A program made the position numbers and the translations under genes. Source: Liriodendron chinense (taxonomy: Eukaryota > Streptophyta > Magnoliopsida > Magnoliales > Magnoliaceae). Taken from it: a stretch of DNA of 64,000 nt. The notes beneath the pieces were generated by a model. The model did not search any database. It saw only the letters and a list, made by a program, of their open reading frames with translations, and was not told the origin of the DNA. Positions within the stretch are counted from its first letter, which is position 1, and every line of letters starts with the position of its first letter. The stretch is taken from the NCBI GenBank assembly GCA_003013855.2, contig PVNU02001893.1, forward strand, positions 744,001-808,000, read 5' to 3'. Positions 23,595 through 33,900 of this stretch are shown here, one piece after another.

Positions 23595-23604
23595 CCAAAA
23601 ATGG
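23595..23604. promoter_or_regulatory. CArG box
   Basis: CCAAAAATGG fits CC(A/T)6GG, the binding site of MADS-domain dimers. It lies about 2.2 kb upstream of the MADS-box gene start codon and is the exact reverse complement of the box at 23741. Confidence 0.4.
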
Positions 23605-23740
23605 TTAAATTGCCAAATGACAAAAATGCCCCTGAGGGCCCTTTGTCTTTAAGTAGGAAATGGATGTCCTTTTCAGGTATTGTGACGGTCTGTCGTTTCC
23701 CATTGGGTCTAGGAATTGGGCCAACCTCCCTCGCCTGTTT

Positions 23741-23750
23741 CCATTTTTGG
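23741..23750. promoter_or_regulatory. CArG box
   Basis: CCATTTTTGG fits CC(A/T)6GG. Its centre is 146 bp from that of the box at 23595, about 14 helical turns, compatible with looped MADS quartet binding. Whether it is used is an inference. Confidence 0.4.
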
Positions 23751-23944
23751 AAATCGCTTGCTTCCTCGACCCTGCAATAATTCCTTAAAATAGAAAAACC
23801 CAGGAAATCCATTTTCATAAACCTGGGCTGGGGCGGTTAACTGTCACAGTACCATTTTCCCTCCATGCATTGCTGCAGGGTGGTGATCAATTGCCCTTGG
23901 TTTTCCATGTAATTACAGAACTACCATTGCTCTATCAGAGGAAT

Positions 23945-24450
23945 ATGGAATATCTAGATTGGGCCCACCATGTGGATATGGTCTGGTAAGTGATCGAAAC
24001 CGTCCATATGCTACGTTTTATTGCAAATGGGCCATGGGTTGAAATTCGTATGGATTCGATGATGGGCGGCTGAGTTGGATGTGAATGGTGGAGAGTAAGT
24101 TCGTCAGTGGTCCATAATGGTTATAATGCAGAGATTGTGGTGATCAGAATGTCCATTGGATGGATGATATTGAAATGGATCATGGACTAAAATTAGTGAA
24201 ATAATGGGATGAATGGGACAATTGGAAAGAAAATTCATCGACGGTCCACATTCCACAGCATCAAATGATGGTCACGATTTGGCCCACCATGGACAGATGG
24301 GAACATCCATCTATGGATGATGATATTGTAAATGTATCATGGGCTAAAATTAGTGCTGATCTGATGATGGGCTGAATTGGATTTGAACGGTTGGAAAAAT
24401 AATTCATCAACCGTCCACATTCAACGACATCTAAAGGGTGGCCAGGATCA
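23945..24450. repeat. Three tandem units of about 165-175 bp
   Basis: Units share 'ggcccaccatg', 'atgatattg...atggatcatgg', 'taaaattagtg' and 'tggtccacattcaacg'-type blocks, with starts near 23955, 24110 and 24270. Non-coding. Confidence 0.65.
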
Positions 24451-25076
24451 TCGGTTGATTTTGATATTAGGAATTCTCACTCATGGCTGAGTAATGGAAG
24501 TGCAAGCAGATAGAAGATATCGTCTCTGCATGTGGGCTCCATGGAGCCATCATGGTGAACGTGCATGAATCCGGATTCCTGCAAAAAACCAAGAAAAAAA
24601 ACTCTTAAAATTTATAAACATTTATTTTCTTCATTTCCTTCTATCACTGTATTCATTTTTCCAGAGCTTTGTAGAACCCACACATGTACAATTCAGCTAA
24701 TGCATCCCACCATATATCTGACAGAAGTGAAATATCTAAGCCATCCATCAGGTAGACCCCACCTGTGTAGATGTTAGTGCCCAAAGATGAAGGTGGTCCA
24801 CTAAGTAGGTGTGCCATGATGTGAGAATTAAGTGGATGGGTTAGAATATCTTCAGCCAATTTTTTTTTTCTGATCGTACAATATAGTTCAGTTAATCTTG
24901 GCCCACCTGATTCTTAGGGTAGGGAAAATACATAGTAGTATATATCCTTTAGATGAATGGCTTGGATTTTGTAAATGTCTGCCAAGCGGGCATATGTGGT
25001 CGCGTGTGCATTAGCTGAGTTGTACAGCTTGTGAGCTTGGCAAAGCTCCATTTTCTATTATTTTCTTCTGTTATAT

Positions 25077-25078
<2 letters not shown>

Positions 25079-25110
<32 letters not shown>
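25079..25110. repeat. (CT)n microsatellite
   Basis: About 16 CT units, followed by CA-rich DNA. Confidence 0.9.
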
Positions 25111-25114
<4 letters not shown>

Positions 25115-25405
25115 ACTCACACACACACACGTACACACACAGAGATGAGATCATGCACGTGCACGTGTATGCACTTGCATGAAAGAAAAGCGATTTTACA
25201 TTTGAATTAATGGTATATTCTTTTATGAAAGAAGTGCAATTTGGTAGTTTGGTCCGAAATGATGGGCCATTTTGGAAGTTCAAAGTAGCCTTCTTTTCTT
25301 TTTATTGTGCCTCCCACATCATACACGCCCTATTCCAGACCTCTACTATCTTCTTCCAGCAATCAACCCAAGAACAGGTAATCCATCAACCTTCCTTCTC
25401 TTCTC

Positions 25406-25407
<2 letters not shown>

Positions 25408-25480
<73 letters not shown>
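25408..25480 (+). promoter_or_regulatory. Long CT tract in the MADS promoter
   Basis: About 36 CT units end 100 bp upstream of the TATA box. GA/CT tracts of this kind are bound by plant BPC (GAGA-binding) proteins, which regulate other ovule MADS genes such as STK. A role here is an inference; a neutral microsatellite is the alternative. Confidence 0.5.
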
Positions 25481-25482
<2 letters not shown>

Positions 25483-25582
25483 CACTCCTAGTTTTCTCAA
25501 AGAATATCTAAAAAAATCATTTGGGTTTTTAAAATAACATTTCTACTTTTGATGACAGTTCTTTGTGCCTGATAATCCTTTA

Positions 25583-25590
25583 TATAAACC
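25583..25590 (+). promoter_or_regulatory. TATA box of the MADS gene
   Basis: TATATAAA lies 185-192 bp upstream of the start codon. Transcription would start around 25615. No other TATA-like word lies between it and the ATG. Confidence 0.6.
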
Positions 25591-25629
25591 TCTCTAAATT
25601 AAGCTTACTTTCCAAATCCAAAAACCTTC

Positions 25630-25680
25630 ATGTTTGTGCATTCTAGTGGCTTTCTAGTATTGATCCTACGGTGTTCCTGA
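25630..25680 (+). other. Possible 16-codon upstream ORF in the 5' leader
   Basis: An ATG at 25630 opens a 16-residue frame (MFVHSSGFLVLILRCS) that stops at 25680, 94 nt before the main ATG. It would be in the leader if transcription starts near 25615. A regulatory effect is only inferred. Confidence 0.35.
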
Positions 25681-25774
25681 CTCAAACTAGGAGATCCGGC
25701 TGCGACGGAAGGGTAATTTCCATTTTCTCACACAAAACACACTAAGAGAGAAAACCTGTCATTAGTAGATAATC

Positions 25775-25962
25775 ATGGGACGTGGGAAGATCGAGATCAA
25801 GCGGATCGAGAACGCAACTAACAGGCAAGTCACCTTCTCGAAGCGGAGGGGAGGGCTGCTGAAGAAGGCCCATGAGCTCGCCATCCTCTGCGATGCACAG
25901 CTCGGCGTCATCATCTTCTCCGCTAGCGGCAAGATGTTCGAGTATTGTAGCCCATGTTCGAG
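25775..25962 (+). CDS. TT16/ABS-like (B-sister): MADS gene exon 1 (MADS domain)
   Basis: The 188-nt coding part is the canonical MIKC exon 1 length. It encodes the DNA-binding MADS domain through FEYCSPCS. The ATG context is aatcATGG with A at -3 and G at +4. The donor is TCGAG/gtttgt, phase 2. The base composition is distinctly GC-richer than the flanks. Confidence 0.95.
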
Positions 25963-28264
25963 GTTTGTAAGCTTGTATTCAGCCCTCTTATACTGATTTT
26001 CTTCACCCCTTTTTTTCATTATGTGGTATGGGTGTTCATTTCCTGGTGCAATTTGCATTTTTTTAGGGTTTAGGCTACAATAATTTGTGGTAATTGACAT
26101 GGTTTAAGACATAATCTTCTTTATTGGTTTCAGATATATGCCTTTTTTTTTTCTATTTTTATGGATTAGTATTTTATAAAAGATTGTGGGTATAATCTTA
26201 CCGTTGGTGTACACCAATCTCCCACCATCCATTGAAGTGTGGCGCAGATCCCAACACCCATTTCAAGATATTCTTTTTTACTCACATTTTTAGGACTAGG
26301 GTTTTGTTTCATGTTATTCTCTGTGATGATAATTTGAATAACTTGTTTTTTCTCCCATTTTTCTGACCTGTTATTCTTAGGGGAAAAAAAATACAAATTA
26401 TTAGTGTAGACTGACCGTAGATGATTTGGTGTACACCTATCTCTCACCGTCCAACAAGATGGTCGGCGCCAATCCCAACGGACATTTAAAAATGGGATTT
26501 GAGAAGTTCCATTTTGAAATGTGTGTGGAATTCCCATCCAAGGTCCTTTGTGTGAAATGGGTGTGCACCAAATCTCAGTGTACATAGTGTGTACCGAAAC
26601 AGGCCCTTCTTGTGAAGAAAGGGTTTTTATTGCAGTCTGTGTGATGATAAGTTGATAACTTGTAGAAATTGGCATAGTTAATGACAAATACCTCAATTTT
26701 TTTAGATTGCTATGAGAAGGTTTTCTTTAGCCGTCCATTTGGTTTGAAAACTGTGGCCCACTTGATGAGTGGCCCCAGGCATATACATTGTCAGCCCACC
26801 TGATGGATGGCTTAGATCTTGTAGTGTCAGTTTGGTACATGTGTGTGGGGTTAACAAACCTCAATGTGTCATAGATTTGAATCTGACTGTCTTAAATACC
26901 ATAAATTCCTCTCCTAATTTTCTAATTGCTTTAATAAAAACGAAAAATACATAAATATAAAGTGATATGGATCTTGTGGTCTCAGTGTATGCATGGAAAC
27001 CTTTCGATGCACCTAGTTGCATTTGGACTTACTGACATCTGCATCAGTTATATGAACCGTCCATTACGTTCAGTTCACACTTGAATCCGGTCATCCTAAG
27101 CATATGTAACTGGATCCCTATCTTCTGAGAACGATCCTCTCCATCCATTTTTGCATGCAACTGACTTTATTTGGGATCATCTAATCAGTATGAATTTTTG
27201 AAGGAAGCTTATGAAGAGTGGACTGGATCTGATGGACGGTTCAGATAGATGATTTGGGTGCCAACGAGTCCAAATGCAAGTAGGTGCATGGAAAGGTTTT
27301 GATACACTTAGCACACTAGATCATTTCTCATATATATGAGGATATCACATGGAGATGGTTTATGTGTTGTAATGATTACTATTCTGTCTTGGGTATTGAT
27401 TTCTACCGGCTTTGAGTCCACACGCGTGTACAAATCAGCTAATGCACACGCCAACACATATGCCAGCATGGTGGACAGGTGCAATATCCCAGCCATCCAT
27501 CAGAACAACATCACTCTGTAGATTCCATATCGCAAGAATTAGGTTGGTCCACTTGTCAGTTGGGCCACAATTAACTGAAAAAATGTACGGCTGTGAAAAA
27601 ACCAGCAGAAGTGTTCTAACCCTTCAACTTATTTCTAATATAATGGCATAACTACTGAATGGACCACCTTTATTTTTGGGCAGAAACATCTACACAGTAA
27701 GATCCACTTGATGATGAGTCGGGCTTAGCAAAGCTCTGATTTCTACGGTGGATTTGAATCGGATATAAAGCATGATCAGAACCACACTTTTGATTATTAC
27801 AATGGGGAGCTTTGCTAGCACCACATATGCAGTGAAAAAACGTGCTGAGCCAGCAGTTGTGGAGGAAATCCGATCCGTGTTTTAGTGGGATGCACTGGGT
27901 CGATGATCTTGATAAAACCTTAGGCCTTTTCAGCTTGTAGGTAGGACACACAAGTACAAAAGGAATGGACCGTTTAAAATATCTTGCAAGTGTTTTAGCA
28001 CTGCCCATTGATTATGTACATGTAGCCTACCTGATAGCTGGCTGGCTTAAGTTTTTGGCAGGAAGATCTACATGGTGGGACCCATATGATACCTGGCTCT
28101 GATGTCCTTCACATGAGCCAGATTGGCACATGGGTCCACATGTAGGTGTTGGCGTGGGGCTGACAAACCTCATCCTTTGAAGCTTTCAACACGTGTGGTT
28201 GAAGAAGTCTTAACGCATATTGACATCCACACGTGTACATGTGTGTGTTTTTGTGTGTGTGTGT

Positions 28265-28304
<40 letters not shown>

Positions 28305-30943
28305 TTGGGCATATGTACAACAAGTATTTACTATGTTTTCCACAAAGTGCATGTATTAAAGCGCCAAAGCAGCCCATCCCATGCACCAACATGACCATCC
28401 TTGTGGATTTTAAACCCAGATTTCCTGAGGCAAAATCCCCTACTATTACCACTAATCTATATGAGTATATTTTTTAGAAAGCTTTCATATATGCCCGTGC
28501 AATTCAGGACGACCTTAGTAATGCATGGCCCTCAGCCTCCAAATAATTAGTATAGAATTGCACATCTTAGAAAACATCCGAAATAACGTCTCCTTGATCA
28601 GTTCCTCTATTGATCACATCTATAAGGAAAGCTGTACAGTGGCAAATAGTTTGGCTTGGATGGGAAGCAGCTATCCAGGATTCTTGATCTATAGATATAG
28701 TGAGGGTCAGCTTTGTCATGCACAAGGAAATAAATAATTAGCTACGAGGAGTTGATTGCAATGCTCAGGAGATTGATATGTTTTCAGATTTTGCATTGGT
28801 TCAGCAAGCTTTGTGTGTTGAAGGTTTCATGCCACAGATATTGTTTATCATGTGGTTGGTTTATGATGATTATTTATCATTTAGATTCTGGTTTGCTAGG
28901 CTTCTGATGGGCGAGGCTTGGGTGTTTTTCCCTGTCACTTTCTGCTAACACACAAACATACTAAAAGTAAAATATTTTATTTTTGAAATTTATTTTTCTT
29001 ATGAAAAGAAGACAAAATCATATTGATCAAAGGACCCTTGCCACCAGTTCCTTGCACATAAAAAAAAATCATATAAACATCAACTAGGATCATAGTACCC
29101 TGGTGTTTCTTGATGCACATGCTATTTGGGTTAACCCAGGTTGGAAGAGGTGCATAGCCGGAGTGCCTAGGAACCATTTGGGGAGATTCATCTTTCTATA
29201 GTTTGTTCTCTAATAATGTGGCTGAGATTAGAGCAATGTATGAGGGTCTAAAAATTTGCAAAGATTTTGGATTGGAAATGTTGAGATTGAAATTGATTAT
29301 GGAAGATTCACATTTGGGATCCAAACCCTCCTTGGGATTCTTGGTATTGGTGGCTGGTGGTTTGGGCCAAACTTCAGTCTTCAGTAGTCAAGCTGGAGCA
29401 TGTATTTAGGGAAAGTAATAAGGTAGCTAGCGGACGATCTTCTAGAAGAAGCTAGCATTTCTAGGGCTAATAGTATGTTTTGGGATGGTGTTGATCTCCC
29501 TAGAAAGGTCAAGGAGACGGTTCGCGAGAATGTAGTTGTTGTACTAGATGTCTCGTACTCTAAATAGCAGTGGAGGGGAAGTTATATATAAAGCCCCAAC
29601 GGCCGGTATTCTAGGTTATAAATCTTCTCTATGGGTATTTTGGATATTTCTGTGTACTAGTTATAAATCTTCTTCATCAAATAGGGTATTTTAAGTATTT
29701 TTATATATAAGTTAAAATATTCTCTATGGAGATCAAATTAGGTTTATGTGACCATTGTTTAAGAGAACTTTTGGGATTCATCTTTTACTCCCATTCCATT
29801 AGTTTTTATATTGAGAAAAAATGTACAAAAATGGTAGTAATACCATAAGTATAGAATATCGGCAAATATAATATTAAAAGAGGGAACAAGGTGATCTGCA
29901 GGAACAAGAATATATACAATAACACTCCTCTTCAAGTTGGAGCATGAATGTCAGACATGCCCAACTTGAAGACAATGTTAAATAGATGAAGCTTAGCAAA
30001 TGATCACTTCCATATGCTAAATGTATATAAAAATTAAAAATTAAAAATGGCCTTCAAATTCAAATGGAAGTCTCAAATTACTTTATTTCAAGTGAAATGA
30101 AAAACTTGCGATTTCAATCATGCATAGCCCAACCATCAGTTCCATGCATGCCTCATTCATTCACACTTGTTTGTGAAAGTAGGACTGTTGGATATTTTTC
30201 ATTTTTATCCATCCAGTAAATTTCCACCAATTCCATGGTTAGATAATCCAATGAGATTAATTTTTGGTTCATGATAGATCTATATTAAGTACCATAATTT
30301 GGACGTTTTAATTTGATTGCCTATATGTATGCGTCGTGTGCAATTTCTAAGTAATTTCTAGTTGCATATGTATCATCCATTGTACACTGCCAGAGTATCA
30401 AAGTTTTTCTCTTTTCAGAGAGTAAGGGCTTCTAAGCTTCTTCAATGCTTCCATAGCACCTATAAGTTATAGTACTCCTAGTTGCATTGGAACACATAGG
30501 CAGATTGATCTAAACTGTTCATTAGGTCCAACTCATATCTCACATTAACCATATGTCAATAGCTTTTAATGTGGATGGACAAGATCATTCACATAAAATA
30601 GGTCTAATCGACAATTTGATCCATCTATTTGTTAAGAACCATCATGGATTGCTTGCAATTCTAAAGAATCATTTTCGTTGTGCCATCATTATCATCCCAT
30701 CCATGGTTTGGAAAAAGGATGGCTACAGAAAATAAGGCCAAACCAGGGATGGATTGGATCATAATTAGGGAAATTTTTGCATGGTAGCCTGTGAAATATG
30801 TTCTTTACTTAATAAACGGTTCAAGTCAATAGACTGGACAGTCCAACTGAACAAATGCAACTAAGAACACCAAAAGTACTTATATTGCTATGAGAACATT
30901 GGGGCATTGCTATGAACGATTGGATCGCACATAAAACTGTTGC

Positions 30944-30981
<38 letters not shown>

Positions 30982-33900
30982 CATGCGCACACACACACAC
31001 CCCCTTAATTGAGGACAGTCCAAGGTTAGAGCCTTGCCTCGCTGGTAGACTCTGTGGAGTTTCAACAGGGGGTCTTGGTTTCGAAACCCATCAGTGGTGA
31101 AAATCCATGCTAAAGATTATCTAAATCACATATACAAGCATGAAGTTGTACTTTAGAAGGTAACTTGTCTCGAGTAAACATAAACAAAATATACTCGGCA
31201 TCCATGATAGAAGAGAGACTCGTAAATGATATATCCATATTCTAGTCCTTGTCTTTCATCATTTTTCAAGCTTCCCGTTCTCTTCACAGTCTTTCCCAAG
31301 GTGGGAAAGATTTTTTTTTTTTTACCCATAAGGTGAGAGAGCACATCACCCTGTAATTTTATTAATGATAGAAAAATCATTTACATGGATGATGGACTCG
31401 CCCCTCCAATGCAATAAGCAGGACCAGAATCGTCAACAACACTTATTTTACGCAGTGGGGTATATTTCAAAAACTCAATAGTATAAGTAAATAGATTAAT
31501 TCCATCCAACAGGTGAGAACCCTACATTCAAAAAATCATCCTGATAGAAAACTCCAATGGACTGACGACTGGGAACAATGTAAAATTTCTCCTAAAACCT
31601 CTATGTTCATGTGTCATGGCCTGCCTAAGTTTTGGATCATGCTGATTTTGTATCTTCAGTCATCCTGATGAACTACACCCAATTAAGGAGCATGGTGAAA
31701 GATATGATGGTGGCCCCACACACAAGCCTATGATGGTGTGGCCCACCTGAGCCGTGGATCTAGCTACCTTTTTTTTAACCCAGTGCCTAGAATCAAGGAT
31801 AAAACCTCATGTATAGAGGGAGTGGATTTTACATATTCAACATATGGTAGGCCCACAGAGCTTGAGTATTTTACATGCTGCACTGTGTGGAATGTGTTGC
31901 AGAGGATTCTGGTCCAACAAATGAGTCTCAAACCAATCTATTTTAGGGCCTATTTGGTGATACCACCAAATATAATTTTTAACTTATGTTTTAAATCATT
32001 AGGTTACCTTTTCACTTCAACTAGTTTGGTATGCATTATTGTAAAAGTAACTTATTATCTGAAAGCTACTTATCCTCTAGTAAGGTTATTTTTTATTAGC
32101 TTTTTAACGTATGATGTGTGTGTGTATATACACACACTAAAGGAGGCCCCACATGATGGTCTGTTCCACATCGAAAGTGGGGCACACACCATGGACTGTC
32201 TACATCAAAGGTGGGCCCCACATGATGGATGACCCATATTAATGTGGGCCCACATAATGGATTGTCCACATCAAAGGTCGGCCCCTAATGATAAATAGCC
32301 GCATCCAAAGCGAGCTGGTATAATGGACGATCCACTTCAAAGGTGAGGCCCAGACCATGGACAATCCACATCAAAGGTGGGCTCCATATGATGGGTAGTG
32401 GACATAAAGGCTGAGCCCCACATGATAGATCGCTCACATCAAGGTGGGCCTCACATGATGGATGATCCACATCAAGGTGAGCCTCACATAATGGACAATC
32501 TACATCAAAGGTTGGCCCTAATGATGAGTAGGCCCATATCCAAGTCGAATCCCACATGATGGATGAGCCCAAATCAAAGGTGGGGCCCACAAGATGGGCG
32601 GTCCATATCAAAGGTGGGCTCCGTACATGATGGGCAATGGATATTGAAGGTGGGCCCCAAATGATGAATAACCAACAGTCAAAGGTGGGCCCTACATAAT
32701 GGACGGTGCACATTAAAGGTCGACCCCTAATGATGAATGGCCCACATCCAAGGTGGGCCTTGCATGATGGTGTTGGGATAGGAGGGCCGGCAGTGGAAGC
32801 AAAGCCGAACACAAACATCAAATTGAATCAAACAAGCCACACAATGCAATCACAATGCATGCAATCACCCACACATAGACAATCCGAATTTAACGTGGAA
32901 AAACCCCTCACAAGTAAAAAACCACGGCACAAAGTGACACCAATCCACTATAATATCAAAAGTTACAAGAGATGGAACCCAAGACCCAAGCCCACAAGAG
33001 AAATCCCAAGCTTACCCAAGAAGAAAACCCTCTTCTTCAAGTTCTTTCTCTCATCTAAAAGCTCCCTCAATTCCCTTTGCAATCTTAGAAACCTCTAATC
33101 CCGAAATACACATTAAATAAGCAAGAAAAATAGAATTAGAAACTCCTTGCGCGCAAACTGCGCAAGAATCTGCGTCGTACAATGAGACTGCCGACCGGTC
33201 GAACACCCCTACCGGTCGGATGGCCTAAAAAACTATACAGCAGCAACGCTGCCTGATCTATCTCTGTGACCGGCTAGTCGAACACCTCCACCGACCGGCC
33301 GGTGGCCTATGTGCATATTGAATTGAGGCGTCCGTTTCCAACAAACTCCACCACGACTCAAATCACCATGCACCTGCTGGCCATGCTCAATCTCCACCTC
33401 TACTTCATCATCATTATAGTCTCGTCGTTTCTCATGCCCTATCGACCTTATCCTTGCATCTTCACACTCCTTGTTGCTCTTCCCATGTGGCTCTTTTTCT
33501 CTTGCCACATTCGAACAACCGTGGATCCCGTTGTCGATCCCGCAGCTCCACCATGAATTGTGCTCCCGATCACCTTGTAAAGATTATAACACCTCCGTGC
33601 CTTGATCATCACGCATGCTCCCTTCACCACTTTACAATACCGATCACAGCCAATGAACTTGCACCCTTTCGCCTCGAGTGCACCAAAAGATATCACATTC
33701 CTCTTCATCTCAGGGACATGCTTCACACTTTCAAGGATTCGTTTGACTTCATCGAACATCTTAATGCACACCGAATCGATCCCTACCACATTGCGAGCGT
33801 AGCCATCGCCTACAAACACCGATCCACCATCATACTCTTTACATGACATAAATGAACTTCGGTCAGGACATACATGACATGATGCCCATGAATCCAAGAG

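Noticed and set aside
25210..25511. Open frames of 79-93 codons just upstream of the MADS gene
   Set aside because: The CT tract creates the frame, the rest has no protein similarity, and it lies in the promoter.
26166..26696. 176-codon minus-strand frame in intron 1
   Set aside because: No family resemblance, no plausible codon use, and overlap with dispersed ggtgtacacc repeats suggest chance.
31738..32232. 164-codon plus-strand frame
   Set aside because: It spans the edge of the Harbinger-like element and the minisatellite and has no recognisable domain.
32285..32821. 178-codon minus-strand frame with repeated GPTFD-like blocks
   Set aside because: It is the translation of the 37-bp minisatellite and is interrupted by no gene signals; the repeat unit explains the open frame.
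33448..33897. Domesticated host Gag or protease gene
   Set aside because: Intact LTRs, PBS and target duplications show a transposon, and the frame is broken.
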